From positions 1-64,000 of the forward strand of contig CANNDD010000006.1 of the NCBI GenBank assembly GCA_947503285.1: DNA of 64,000 bases, in the 5' to 3' direction. The notes under the pieces were generated by a model. It saw only the letters and a list, made by a program, of their open reading frames with translations. It did no database searches and was not told the DNA's origin. Below, one piece after another: positions 19,044-28,102 of this stretch (positions are counted from its first letter, which is position 1; every line of letters begins with the position of its first letter). A program made the position numbers and the translations under genes. The stretch comes from an uncultured Croceitalea sp. Lineage in GTDB: Bacteria; Bacteroidota; Bacteroidia; Flavobacteriales; Flavobacteriaceae.

Positions 19044-20099
19044 ATGCATTCTAAGTACAGCATCATCGGCGCAGGACTTTCAGGTTTGATAACTGCAAAC
19101 GAACTCTTGGCCAATGGCGAAGATGACTTTATTATCTTAGAGGGGCGAGACCGAACGGGTGGTAGGATCCTCACCCAAAACCATATCGATTTTGGGGCCA
19201 CATGGTTTCAGACGCATCACGAAAATGTAAATCAACTGCTCTATACCTTAAAGATTCAAAAGTTTGAGCAATATAGTAAAGGGCAGAGTGTTTTGGTATA
19301 CAGCACCATGGCACCTGCCCATTATTTCGAAACGCAACAACAATCATCCGCAGCGAAACGGATAGTTGGGGGGAGCAGTGCCTTAATCCACAAACTAACA
19401 GAACCTGTAAAAGATAAAATCTGTTTGAATACAAAGGTTACCTCAATTCGTGAAGCAGGTAATCGCGTTCATCTTGAGGCCGATACCGGTGATTTTACGA
19501 CCGATTTTGTGGTGGTTACCGTTCCGCCAAAATTAGCCGCTACCCTAACATACTCTCCTGAACTGCCTCAAAATCTTAGTGCGTTGATGAAGCGAACACA
19601 TACCTGGATGAGCAATGCCATAAAAGTCGGTCTTGGTTTTAAGATTCCCTTTTGGCGTGAAAAGAACCTATCTGGTACGGTTATAGGTCAAATAGGGCCG
19701 GTCATAGAATTGTACGATCATTGCGATAATGAAAATGCTGTTTTCACCTTGATGGGTTTTGTCAATGAAGGACTTCGTGATGTTGATCCCAAAACAAGGA
19801 AGGAACGTATTTTATCCTATTTAGAAACACATTTAGGTGATGAAGTTAGGGAGTATACCTTTTATAAAGAAAAAGATTGGTCTGCAGACCAGTTTACCAT
19901 AGCAGATGACTTAAGATCGGTTTATATGAGTCCGCAATACGGCGACAAACTATATGGGAACTTTCAAATGAACGGTAAGCTATTCTTTTCAGGAACGGAA
20001 ACCTCACCAATCCATGGTGGCTATCTTGACGGTGCAATTTACAGTGGTTTAAGGGCGGCAAGACTTTTACTGAAACCTAAAGTTGAAAATCATACATAA
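19044..20099 (+). CDS. FAD-dependent amine oxidase family protein
   Basis: This 351-residue flavoenzyme starts with the Rossmann dinucleotide motif GAGLSGL, then E in LEGRDRTGGR and the FAD-contacting FGATWF. The C-terminal FAD motif is FSGTETSPIHGGYLDGAIYSG. This matches the flavin monoamine oxidase/NAD(P)-binding family. No signal peptide is visible, so it is probably cytoplasmic. It is somewhat shorter than the usual 430-450 residues because the substrate domain is compact. It lies between an SDR and an AraC regulator in what looks like one operon. Confidence 0.85.
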   Translation: MHSKYSIIGAGLSGLITANELLANGEDDFIILEGRDRTGGRILTQNHIDFGATWFQTHHENVNQLLYTLKIQKFEQYSKGQSVLVYSTMAPAHYFETQQQSSAAKRIVGGSSALIHKLTEPVKDKICLNTKVTSIREAGNRVHLEADTGDFTTDFVVVTVPPKLAATLTYSPELPQNLSALMKRTHTWMSNAIKVGLGFKIPFWREKNLSGTVIGQIGPVIELYDHCDNENAVFTLMGFVNEGLRDVDPKTRKERILSYLETHLGDEVREYTFYKEKDWSADQFTIADDLRSVYMSPQYGDKLYGNFQMNGKLFFSGTETSPIHGGYLDGAIYSGLRAARLLLKPKVENHT

Positions 20100-20111
20100 G
20101 AGCAGTTGACA

Positions 20112-20975
20112 ATGTCAAAAGTAGCGCAATATCATCTTCATAAATTTAAACCCCAGAAACTTCAGTTTGAAATTTATGACCTCAAAAGTTACCTTCAAAA
20201 AAACAAGGATAAAGCAACTGTTCCCCACTCGCATAGCTACTATCAACTTATCTGGTTTTTTAACTCAAAAGGGACGCACCTAGTCGATTTCAAAACATAT
20301 AAGGTCACCGTCAATACCATTATATTAATATCTAAAGACCAAGTACATGCATTTGATAAACTCAACGAAACAGAAGGTCTGCTCATTCATTTCAACGATA
20401 GTTTTTTCATGCATACCGAAGTGGATATTTTTTTAAAGTACAGTATCTTCAAAACCCATGAAAATTCTTGCTATACCTTAGAGGAAAATGCTGCGGAGAC
20501 CGGTAAGACCTATATCGAACTAATAAAAAAAGAACTATTGAACCGAAGTGAATTTGGCTTTGAAGATACGGTTCGATTTCTCTTAAAATGTTTTTTGATC
20601 CGCTTAGAACGCATACATCGAAAAAGGCAGCCTGACAAAATCAACACCAATACTGCGAACCGATTGCGGTTTTACCAATTTAAAGAGCTTATAGAAGTAA
20701 ATTATAAAAAGGGGATGTCCGTAAATGAGTATGCCAGTTTACTGGCCATTTCTTCAAAGACCTTAAATACGATTACAAAATCGATAACGGATAAATCCCC
20801 TTCTGAACTCATTACCGAGCGAATTGTCTTAGAATCAAAACGTCTTGTAAAGTTCACAACGCTACAAATTAGTGAGATTGCTTTTAGTTTGGGCTTTGAA
20901 GACCCCTCTTATTTCATTAAGTATTTTAAGAGGCACCTTAAAATGGCTCCGTTAAAATTTAGGAACGGTAGTTAG
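20112..20975 (+). CDS. AraC-family transcriptional regulator
   Basis: This 287-residue protein has an N-terminal cupin-like sensing domain (VPHSHSYYQLIWFF, VNTIILISKDQVHAF) and a C-terminal AraC double helix-turn-helix (about 190-287, with LAISSKTLNTITKSITDKSP and IAFSLGFEDPSYFIKYFKRH). It starts at the ATG at 20112, 12 bases after the amine oxidase; the TTG at 20106 is less likely. It probably controls the SDR and amine oxidase genes and perhaps the transporter that follows. The effector is unknown. Confidence 0.9.
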   Translation: MSKVAQYHLHKFKPQKLQFEIYDLKSYLQKNKDKATVPHSHSYYQLIWFFNSKGTHLVDFKTYKVTVNTIILISKDQVHAFDKLNETEGLLIHFNDSFFMHTEVDIFLKYSIFKTHENSCYTLEENAAETGKTYIELIKKELLNRSEFGFEDTVRFLLKCFLIRLERIHRKRQPDKINTNTANRLRFYQFKELIEVNYKKGMSVNEYASLLAISSKTLNTITKSITDKSPSELITERIVLESKRLVKFTTLQISEIAFSLGFEDPSYFIKYFKRHLKMAPLKFRNGS

Positions 20976-21043
20976 AAAGCACACTAAAAATGTTCATTTT
21001 TAAGTTTTCATATTCCTTCAAAATACGCTAGTTTAGAATCTGA

Positions 21044-22474
21044 ATGGAGCTTAGTAAAAAAATAGGCCTGATTTGTGGGCCGATTTTATTTTTGATTCTC
21101 ATAAACCTTCCTTTTCAGTTGATTTCTGAAATGGGGGACGCTGTGATTGCCGTAGCCCTATGGATGTTGGTCTGGTGGATTTCTGAGGCGGTTTCAATTT
21201 CAGTCACTGCCTTATTACCACTCTTGCTGTTTCCTTTACTTAAAATATTACCCATAGCAGATGTTGGCGCTAACTATGGTAGCCCAATAGTATTCTTGTT
21301 CTTTGGTGGATTTGTGATGGCCTTAGCCCTTGAGAAAGTGAATTTACACAAACGTATCGCATTGAATATCATTAGACTAACAGGCACGACACCCAATAAA
21401 GTGGTGTTGGGTTTTATGATTGCAACCGCCGCTTTGAGTATGTGGATCAGTAATACCGCGAGCACGGTGGTAATGTTACCTATTGCATTGAGCGTTATCA
21501 ACTTATTGATCAATGATGAAGATGGGTTTACCAAGAACGATAAAAATTTTGCACTCAGCGTTATGCTTGGTATTGCCTTTTCTGCAAATGCAGGTGGCAT
21601 CGCAACCGTTATTGGCACACCACCAAATTCAGTACTCATCGGTCTATTGGAGAACGAGTATAATATTCAAATTTCGTTTTTGAAATGGATGGCTTTAGGC
21701 CTACCCTTTTCAGTCGTAATGATCTCAATTACCTACCTTGTTTTGGTAAAATTGATGTTCCCCAATAGAAATTTAAAATTCAATGCCTCAAAAGAGGTAA
21801 TTCAAGTAGAACTACAGAAACTCGGACCTACTTCAGGAAAAGAAAAAATGGTATTGGGCATCTTTGCGGTTACCGTGTTCTTATGGATTTTCAGGACCCT
21901 TATCAACCAGCTATTTCCGTCTTTGGGCCTTTCTGATACGATGATCAGTATTTTTGCGGCCATTTCATTATTTGCCCTACCCTATAATCTCAAAAAGGGT
22001 GATTTCATTATTCACTGGAAGGATACTTCAAAATTGGCTTGGGGTATTCTCATACTTTTTGGCGGTGGGTTGGCACTGGCGAAAGGTATGTCTGTCAGTG
22101 GTATTGTAGACATCGTGGCAACTAGTATTGCAAACAGTGAAATAAGTATCCTTTTTACCGCTTCATTATTGATTTTGTTGATGCTCTTTATGACTGAATT
22201 AATGAGCAACGTTGCACTGGTGGCTGTTTTGGCCCCTGTGGTAGCCGGTATCGCTATTGGGCTTGAAATACCTATTTTATATCTTTTAATACCCGTAACC
22301 ATGGCCAGCAGTTGTGCCTTTATGCTTCCAATGGCTACACCACCGAATGCCATTGTTTTTGCAAGTGGTTATGTAAAGGTACCGCAAATGGCCAGGGCAG
22401 GGGTCTTACTGAACCTCATAGCCGTCGTGTTATTGATTTTGGTGTTTCAATTTGTGATTCCCGTATTATTCTAA
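21044..22474 (+). CDS. SLC13/DASS-type sodium-dependent anion transporter
   Basis: This 476-residue inner-membrane protein has about eleven hydrophobic helices. Two conserved ion-binding motifs mark the divalent anion:sodium symporter family: ISNTASTVVMLP in the first half and SSCAFMLPMATPPNAIVFASG in the second. FFGGFVMALALEK is another family element. It imports dicarboxylates, sulfate or related anions with sodium; which one cannot be told from sequence alone. It follows the SDR/amine oxidase/AraC genes after a 68-base gap and may import their substrate. A terminator follows. Confidence 0.9.
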   Translation: MELSKKIGLICGPILFLILINLPFQLISEMGDAVIAVALWMLVWWISEAVSISVTALLPLLLFPLLKILPIADVGANYGSPIVFLFFGGFVMALALEKVNLHKRIALNIIRLTGTTPNKVVLGFMIATAALSMWISNTASTVVMLPIALSVINLLINDEDGFTKNDKNFALSVMLGIAFSANAGGIATVIGTPPNSVLIGLLENEYNIQISFLKWMALGLPFSVVMISITYLVLVKLMFPNRNLKFNASKEVIQVELQKLGPTSGKEKMVLGIFAVTVFLWIFRTLINQLFPSLGLSDTMISIFAAISLFALPYNLKKGDFIIHWKDTSKLAWGILILFGGGLALAKGMSVSGIVDIVATSIANSEISILFTASLLILLMLFMTELMSNVALVAVLAPVVAGIAIGLEIPILYLLIPVTMASSCAFMLPMATPPNAIVFASGYVKVPQMARAGVLLNLIAVVLLILVFQFVIPVLF

Positions 22475-22479
22475 AATAA

Positions 22480-22500
22480 AAAGCCCTTACAAAGGGCTTT
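22480..22500. terminator. Bidirectional terminator between convergent genes
   Basis: AAAGCCCTT (22480-22488), loop ACA, AAGGGCTTT (22492-22500) form a perfect 9-bp stem. A-rich and T-rich flanks on both sides serve both the SLC13 transporter and the convergent LRR gene. Confidence 0.75.
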
Positions 22501-22524
22501 AAAATAATATTAGCGCAATTACTG

Positions 22525-23271
22525 CTATTGGTAATCTTCAAATCTCAGCTTTGATAAACCTTCATCATCCGTTTCAGAAAAATCAATCGGTTGCACGGTT
22601 CCATTTTTCAATTGAACATCTGTCAAGACCAGCTGTTGTTTTGAAATGGTTCGTAGGCCATCCATATCCGTAAAATCGTTATTGGACAAATACAGCTTTT
22701 TCAACTTTTTCAATCTCTCCATTCCATCCGGTATGGCACCGATCAAATCGTTATTGGCCAAAGCCAAGGTATTTAACTTTGGCAGTTCACTAATCGTCGG
22801 TGGTAACTCGCCTGCTAATTTATTGTTGCTCAGGTCAAGCTGTTGTAAATTTCGTAATTTATTGATAGTCGATGGAATCGTACCAACAAGTTGGTTGTTT
22901 CCAAGGTTTATCTTTTTTAAATGATCAAACTTCCCAAATAGTCTTGGTATCCTTCCCTTAAGGGCATTATTCGATAGATCTAAGGTCTCTAAATACCTAA
23001 GATTACCTATTGTTATTGGTATTCGACCTTGAAGATTATTATTAGACAAATCCAGACCGATGACTTTACCATCCTTTAAAGTAACTCCATGCCATGTAGC
23101 TATGGGTTTGGTCTGGTCCCATTGGTTGGTCCATAGATGCCCTTTCGTCTTGGCCTTTAGCTCAAGTAAGGCTATGACCTCTCGTTTACTAACCTCATCT
23201 TGGGCAATGAGTAAGTTGGCACATAATAAGGTGAGCCCTAAAGAGAAGGTAGTCAATTTTGAAGTTTTCAT
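22525..23271 (-). CDS. Secreted leucine-rich repeat protein
   Basis: This 248-residue protein has a signal peptide (TFSLGLTLLCANLLIAQ) and a capping segment with WTNQWDQTKPIATWHGV. It then has about six plant-type leucine-rich repeats of 23-24 residues (LxxLxLSNNxLxGxIPxxIGxLxxL). It is almost the same architecture as the N-terminal half of the large T9SS type B protein at 57551-60697, though it has no T9SS sorting domain. It may be periplasmic or secreted by another route. LRRs usually bind proteins or glycans; the partner is unknown. Confidence 0.85.
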   Translation of the reverse strand: MKTSKLTTFSLGLTLLCANLLIAQDEVSKREVIALLELKAKTKGHLWTNQWDQTKPIATWHGVTLKDGKVIGLDLSNNNLQGRIPITIGNLRYLETLDLSNNALKGRIPRLFGKFDHLKKINLGNNQLVGTIPSTINKLRNLQQLDLSNNKLAGELPPTISELPKLNTLALANNDLIGAIPDGMERLKKLKKLYLSNNDFTDMDGLRTISKQQLVLTDVQLKNGTVQPIDFSETDDEGLSKLRFEDYQ

Positions 23272-23430
23272 AATCGTAAAGTTTGATTCGGTTACCTACT
23301 ATTTAATTTTGAAAAAACAATCGTTTAGATACAATTAAATGTGGTGTAATGGTTATTCTAGCTGCTCAAAATAGTTAAAATGAAAATCAGACTTCTACTA
23401 CTTGCCTATATTTTCGATGAAATACCATCA

Positions 23431-23460
23431 AAAAAGCTTCGGTGTTTACCGAAGCTTTTT
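23431..23460 (-). terminator. Terminator after the short FDPY-repeat gene
   Basis: AAAAAGCTTCGGT (23431-23443), loop GTTT, ACCGAAGCTTTTT (23448-23460) form a perfect 13-bp stem. On the minus strand the T-run follows the stem. It lies 28 bases beyond the stop of the gene at 23489-23797. Confidence 0.75.
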
Positions 23461-23488
23461 CAACTATTGCCATATATGTGACTGAAAC

Positions 23489-23797
23489 CTATTTTATGTA
23501 GGGATCAAAACCCTCTGGCAAATAGTCAGCTGTATCGAAACCCAATTCCACGGTTTCATCTTCCAAAAAATTAATGGACTTTACGGCGACCTTATTTTCA
23601 TAAGGATCGAAATTTTCAGGTAGATACTTGGCCGTATCAAAATCCAATTTCACCTCTTGTTCCAATTTTATAAATTCAATGGATCTAACATCGAAATTTT
23701 GAGTACTTCTTTTTTCTGTCTTGGCGCTCAATAGCGGCAAAAACAATAATGCTATAAAAGCGATGGATATAAAATTCTTGTATTTCATTGCGGTCAT
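23489..23797 (-). CDS. Small secreted protein with two YLPEGFDPY repeats
   Basis: This 102-residue protein has a signal peptide (about 1-25, FISIAFIALLFLPLLSA) and then two copies of an unrecognised repeat of about 35 residues (35-69 and 70-102). Each copy has a hydrophobic start (VRSIEF, VKSINF), an acidic middle, and the closing motif FDTAxYLPExFDPY. I know no family with this repeat. A second, larger protein with the same repeat lies 328 bases upstream. A TACCTTTG -7 box (23818-23811, minus) lies 13 bases before the ATG at 23797; the ATG at 23788 is also possible. Confidence 0.7.
   Translation of the reverse strand: MTAMKYKNFISIAFIALLFLPLLSAKTEKRSTQNFDVRSIEFIKLEQEVKLDFDTAKYLPENFDPYENKVAVKSINFLEDETVELGFDTADYLPEGFDPYIK
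23492..23695 (-). repeat. Two tandem 35-residue coding repeats
   Basis: Protein-level repeats of the gene at 23489-23797, about 105 bases each, ending with the codons for YLPENFDPY and YLPEGFDPY. They match the five copies at 24129-24653 in period and motif. Confidence 0.75.
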
Positions 23798-24125
23798 TTT
23801 ATTATTTAGGCAAAGGTAAAACTGTTGATTTCAAGCTTTATTATGTCTTTTGGTTTTGTTAACAGGCCCATTCTTTTTTGTAAGAAAAGTATTGTCAATA
23901 TGCAATGCGTCCTATTGCGGAAATAGCAACCCTAGAACGATTTTTTTATCAAATACACATAGTTTGGGATAGCTTTTTAACGAATACACTTCATCGAATT
24001 TTTTGTTATTTATTTGTTAAGAGGTTTATGCAATCCTTCAAAAGTGGTGGAATTAAAAATCCCGGTGATGCACCGGGATTTAAAACTAACTAACTCAAAA
24101 ATTTGATAAAATGAAAACATTCCAT
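23798..24125. other. Gene-free stretch between the two FDPY-repeat genes
   Basis: These 328 bases hold the promoter of the downstream repeat gene (TACCTTTG, 23818-23811 minus) and the terminator of the upstream one (24057-24081). No supported coding sequence is visible. A 62-codon plus-strand frame at 23905-24093 runs through the terminator and has no protein-like character. Confidence 0.6.
24057..24081 (-). terminator. Terminator after the long FDPY-repeat gene
   Basis: AAATCCCGGTG (24057-24067), loop ATG, CACCGGGATTT (24071-24081) form an 11-bp stem. On the minus strand it is followed by a T-rich run. It begins 44 bases beyond the stop at 24126. Confidence 0.75.
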
Positions 24126-24857
24126 CTAGTTTGACCTTGCATAGGGGTCAAAGCCTTCGGGTAAATACTTGGAAGTATCAAAGCCCAATTCAATTTCATC
24201 ATCTTCCATGAAATTCATACTGCTGCCTACAAAACCGTCGGCATATGCATCAAAGCCTTCTGGTAAATATTTTGAAATCTCAATATCGAAACCATATTCC
24301 AATTCAACATCCATAAACTGAATATCCTCGATGTTGAAATAACTTTTATAAGGATCGAAACCTCTGGGAAGGTAATCTGAAGTATCAAAACCTAAATCAA
24401 CTTCTTCCTCTTCTTCCATAAAATTTACGGAACCCATATCGATTATCTCGGTGTAGGGGTCAAAACCTTCAGGTAAATAAGATGCCGTATCAACATCCAA
24501 CTCAAGCTCATTCCCCACTTCAAGAAATGCTACGGATTTTAAATCGAAATAGCTCTCATAGGGATTAAAGTCTTCAGGCAAATAATCGGCGGTATCAAAT
24601 CCTAAATCCAATTCTTCCTCAACTTCAAGAAACTCTATTTCCTTTATATCGAAATCAGCAGGTTCGATAGCCTCAAAATCCGTAAAATAGAATGGAATAC
24701 TTTCTTTAACTTCAGCGTTAATGTTCAACGCCGTGAAATTGTTCTCAATGGTACGCGTAGTTTGCACATTTGAAACATTTACCGTACTTACTTGTTCTTC
24801 TACTACAGGTGCACTACTCATGAAGAAACACCCATAAATTACTAATAACTTGTTCAT
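24126..24857 (-). CDS. Protein with five YLPEGFDPY repeats, probably secreted
   Basis: This 243-residue protein has a short hydrophobic N terminus (LLVIYGCFFMSSAPV), likely a signal peptide. Cys10 is too early for a confident lipobox. A Thr/Asn-rich linker runs to about residue 68. Five tandem repeats of 35 residues fill 69-243. Each has a hydrophobic start with IxFLE or MxFME, an acidic middle, and the end motif GFDTAxYLPEGFDPY. Copy 4 varies (GFDIEISKYLPEGFDAY) and copy 5 is one residue shorter. The protein is strongly acidic. I recognise no family. The smaller paralogue at 23489-23797 suggests duplication; binding calcium or a surface partner is speculation. Confidence 0.75.
   Translation of the reverse strand: MNKLLVIYGCFFMSSAPVVEEQVSTVNVSNVQTTRTIENNFTALNINAEVKESIPFYFTDFEAIEPADFDIKEIEFLEVEEELDLGFDTADYLPEDFNPYESYFDLKSVAFLEVGNELELDVDTASYLPEGFDPYTEIIDMGSVNFMEEEEEVDLGFDTSDYLPRGFDPYKSYFNIEDIQFMDVELEYGFDIEISKYLPEGFDAYADGFVGSSMNFMEDDEIELGFDTSKYLPEGFDPYARSN
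24129..24653 (-). repeat. Five tandem 105-bp coding repeats (35 residues each)
   Basis: Repeat units start at residues 69, 104, 139, 174 and 209 of the gene at 24126-24857. The constant core is YLP followed by [ER][DG]F[DN][PA]Y. The codons differ between copies, which indicates that selection holds the protein sequence rather than that the DNA expanded recently. Confidence 0.8.
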
Positions 24858-25124
24858 TTTTTGATTGATTTGATGATTGATGTAATATGCTTATAAGACT
24901 TTGTAAATTTTAAATTGTTACAGTGTTTTTCAATTTTTAACAAAAAGAATACATTTCATCATGTCAAGTATACTGGGCGATTCAAGCCGAAGTATTAGTA
25001 AAACGCAATATTGCCAGAGGTTTCAATATTTGCGAAAAAAAAATTTGGGTTATGACGTTTTTAACACTTTGTTCATAGAATTTTTAAGTTCTTTGGCAAC
25101 ATTCATAAAACCAAAACAATCAAA

Positions 25125-27623
25125 ATGAACCTAAAACTAATTTGCAAAGGGTTATTTCTGCTTATTATGGTAGGAAGTTTTCAGACAACTGAGGCCCAAC
25201 TTTTCAAAAAGAAAAAGAAAAAAGGTACCTCGACCGTTGCTCAAAAACCAAAAAAGGGAGCTATTCAACCTTACGAAAAGGTAATCACCAAAGATGCTGA
25301 AACCGATGAAGGACTGTTCACCCTTCACAAGGTCGATGACAAACATTTTTATGAAATATCAGACTCCCTTTTTAATAGGGAAATGTTAATGGTGACCCGC
25401 ATCTCAAAAACAGCGACCGGAATAGGTTTCGGAGGGGGTAAAATCAATACCCAGGTGTTACGATGGGAAAAGAAGCCGAAAAAGGTCTTACTGCGCGTAG
25501 TCTCATATGGTAACGTTGCCGCAGATTCGCTACCGATACACGAAGCTGTGGTAAACTCAAACTTCGAACCGGTATTGTTTGCCTTTGATATTAAGGCCAT
25601 AAATAAAAAGGATTCTTTAAATACGACCACTGTCATCGAAGTGAACCCTTTGTTCACCAAAGATGTGAATGCTTTGGGAATGCCTGAATTTTACAGAACG
25701 CGATACAAAGTAAGTAGATTGGATAGTGATAGAAGCTATATCGAAAGTATAAAAAGCTATCCACTTAACATAGAAGCGAGGCATGTAAAGACCTACGCTG
25801 CTAAATCGGCACCGAGTAATCGAAGCCTCGGTTCAATTTCCATTGAAATCAATAACTCAATGATATTGTTGCCCAAAGAGCCCATGAAACGTCGCTACTT
25901 TGACGAACGGGTAGGCTGGTTTGCCAGAGGGCAGGTAGACTATGGATTGGATGCCCAAGAAAGCAAAAGGATAACCTATTTGGACCGATGGAGGCTTGAA
26001 GTAAAAGATGAGGATTTAGAAAAATTCAAGGCAGGCGAGCTCGTAGAACCTAAGAAACCCATTGTTTATTACGTTGACCGAGCCACACCAAAAAAATGGT
26101 TGCCTTACATTAAACAGGGTATTGAAGATTGGCAAGTTGCGTTTGAGGCCGCGGGTTTTAAAAATGCCATTATCGCAAAAGAACCTCCAACCCCGGAAGA
26201 AGACCCTGAATGGTCTCCTGAAGATGTGCGTTATTCCGTGGTACGGTATTTAGCGTCTCCAATCCCAAATGCAAACGGCCCCCATGTAAGTGACCCCCGT
26301 AGTGGTGAGATATTGGAATCAGATATCAACTGGTACCATAATGTAATGAGTTTATTGCGCAATTGGTTCTTTGTACAAACCGCAGCAATCAATCCTGATG
26401 CGCGAAGTGTTGCGTTTAAAGATGAGATTATGGGCAGGTTAATTAGGTTTGTGTCTGCACATGAGGTAGGTCACACCTTAGGTTTGCCACATAACATGGG
26501 GAGTAGCGTTGCGTACCCCGTTGATTCACTTCGTTCAAAATCATTCACCCAAAAGTATGGTACCGCACCTTCTATAATGGACTATGCCCGTTTTAACTAT
26601 GTAGCCCAACCAGGCGATGAGGGAGTTGCACTGATGCCCAACATTGGTATTTACGATAAGCATGCCATCAATTGGGGCTACCGACCTATTTTAGGCAAAT
26701 CGGCTAAAGAAGAAAAGCCCATTTTAAATGAATGGATCATGAAACATGCAGATGACCCAATGTATCGTTTCGGGCATCAGCAAATAGGTGATATCCATGA
26801 CCCGAGCTCGCAAACGGAAGATTTAGGTGATGATGCCATAAAAGCAAGTGAATACGGCATTGAAAACCTAAAAAGAATTGTACCCAACCTAATGGAATGG
26901 ACTACCGAAGACGGAGAAGATTATGATAACCTAGAGACCATGTATGGTCAGGTAGTAGGCCAATTCCGTCGATACATGGGGCATGTATCCAATAATATTG
27001 GTGGCGTATACGAATACCATAAGACCGCTGATCAAGAAGGTGCGGTCTATACACATGTACCGAAAGCACATCAAAAAAACTGCCTGATGTTCTTACACGA
27101 ACAATTATTCGAAACCCCCGAGTGGTTATTGGATCAAGAAATCTTTAATAAAGTGCAATACTCCGGTTCTGTAGAACGCATCCGTTCCATGCAAGAACGC
27201 ACTTTGAATACCATATTGCATTTGGGCAAAATGGCCCGTATCATTGAGAATGAGACCCTAAACGGAGATGATGCTTACAAATTGGTCGATATGATGTTGG
27301 ATTTAAGAAAAGGCATTTGGTCAGAAACCCGCTCCGGAAAAAAAATAGATACGTATCGCAGAAACTTACAGAAAGCCCATATTGATCGACTACACTATCT
27401 GATGACAGCTGAAAGTCAGGGAAAGCTTTCTGATTTTGGTGGTTACCGTAAGTCTACCGCAATCAATACCAGTCAATCGGATATTCGTTCGGTAGCACGT
27501 GCCGAACTCAACAATCTGAAACGTGATATCAGAACCGGAATTTCGAGAACTTCGGATACCATGAGCAGGTACCACTTACAAGATGCTTTAGAAAGGATTG
27601 ACATGATATTGGATCCAAAATAA
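25125..27623 (+). CDS. Zinc-dependent met-zincin metalloprotease (DUF5117/DUF5118 type)
   Basis: This 832-residue secreted protein has a signal peptide (GLFLLIMVGSFQTTEAQ) and a Lys-rich segment. A long N-terminal part of the DUF5118/DUF5117 kind follows (FTLHKVDDKHFYEISDSLFNRE). The catalytic met-zincin motif is HEVGHTLGLPHN at residues 446-457, followed by SIMDYARFNYVAQPGD, the expected Met-turn. The C-terminal region is helical (DUF4953-like). Length and order are typical of this Bacteroidota family. It would cleave proteins in the periplasm or outside the cell; targets are unknown. It is a single transcription unit ending in a strong terminator. Confidence 0.9.
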   Translation: MNLKLICKGLFLLIMVGSFQTTEAQLFKKKKKKGTSTVAQKPKKGAIQPYEKVITKDAETDEGLFTLHKVDDKHFYEISDSLFNREMLMVTRISKTATGIGFGGGKINTQVLRWEKKPKKVLLRVVSYGNVAADSLPIHEAVVNSNFEPVLFAFDIKAINKKDSLNTTTVIEVNPLFTKDVNALGMPEFYRTRYKVSRLDSDRSYIESIKSYPLNIEARHVKTYAAKSAPSNRSLGSISIEINNSMILLPKEPMKRRYFDERVGWFARGQVDYGLDAQESKRITYLDRWRLEVKDEDLEKFKAGELVEPKKPIVYYVDRATPKKWLPYIKQGIEDWQVAFEAAGFKNAIIAKEPPTPEEDPEWSPEDVRYSVVRYLASPIPNANGPHVSDPRSGEILESDINWYHNVMSLLRNWFFVQTAAINPDARSVAFKDEIMGRLIRFVSAHEVGHTLGLPHNMGSSVAYPVDSLRSKSFTQKYGTAPSIMDYARFNYVAQPGDEGVALMPNIGIYDKHAINWGYRPILGKSAKEEKPILNEWIMKHADDPMYRFGHQQIGDIHDPSSQTEDLGDDAIKASEYGIENLKRIVPNLMEWTTEDGEDYDNLETMYGQVVGQFRRYMGHVSNNIGGVYEYHKTADQEGAVYTHVPKAHQKNCLMFLHEQLFETPEWLLDQEIFNKVQYSGSVERIRSMQERTLNTILHLGKMARIIENETLNGDDAYKLVDMMLDLRKGIWSETRSGKKIDTYRRNLQKAHIDRLHYLMTAESQGKLSDFGGYRKSTAINTSQSDIRSVARAELNNLKRDIRTGISRTSDTMSRYHLQDALERIDMILDPK

Positions 27624-27661
27624 TGTAACTGCTTCAAAATACCATATTTGGTATTTCATTC

Positions 27662-27696
27662 AAAAAAGGGCAAACCGCTGGTTTGTCCTTTTTTTT
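27662..27696 (+). terminator. Terminator after the met-zincin gene
   Basis: A-run and GGGCAAACC (27668-27676), loop GCT, GGTTTGTCC (27680-27688) form a 9-bp stem with one G-T pair, followed by eight T. It starts about 40 bases after the stop. Confidence 0.8.
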
Positions 27697-27801
27697 GAAC
27701 CACAGCTATTTGCACTTCGCCTATACTTTTTGGGATTTTACAACATATTGAAGAAATGTACTACAATACTTTGTAAATTGAGAATCCCAAATCTTACAAT
27801 T

Positions 27802-27996
27802 ATGAAATCCTACAAAATAAAAAGCCTGATATGGTTATGCTGTTTTATTGCAACTGCCGTTTTCTATTATAATTTTGAACAACAGCTTACTTTCGAAAAT
27901 CAAATTACAAATGCTTCAGTAGTCGATATGGAATTCGAGGATACTGTTGAAGATGAGCGACAAGATTCAGAAAAATCGGGTACAGTAAACGATTAG
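27802..27996 (+). CDS. Small single-pass membrane protein, unknown function
   Basis: This 64-residue protein starts at the ATG at 27802; the in-frame upstream start at 27730 would add residues without hydrophobic or domain character. It has one hydrophobic segment (SLIWLCCFIATAVFYYNF) and a strongly acidic tail (EFEDTVEDERQDSEK). I recognise no family. It lies alone between a terminator and the Spy-like gene. The reading frame is short, so it could be a chance ORF, but the anchor-plus-acidic-tail pattern is protein-like. Confidence 0.45.
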   Translation: MKSYKIKSLIWLCCFIATAVFYYNFEQQLTFENQITNASVVDMEFEDTVEDERQDSEKSGTVND

Positions 27997-28102
27997 CGAC
28001 CTGCTTTTATTTCCTTTGTTAAAAGCTTCACAAACTTTCTTACGGCATTAAACCCTACTTCAAAATGAAGGTCTTATGTGTAAATCATAAAACATAAATA
28101 TC

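Noticed and set aside
23905-24093. 62-codon plus-strand frame between the repeat genes
   Set aside because: It reads through the terminator hairpin at 24057-24081 and has no recognisable features.
24961-25128. Plus-strand frame of about 55 codons before the met-zincin gene
   Set aside because: It runs through the expected promoter and leader of the protease gene and has no signal, domain or composition typical of a protein.
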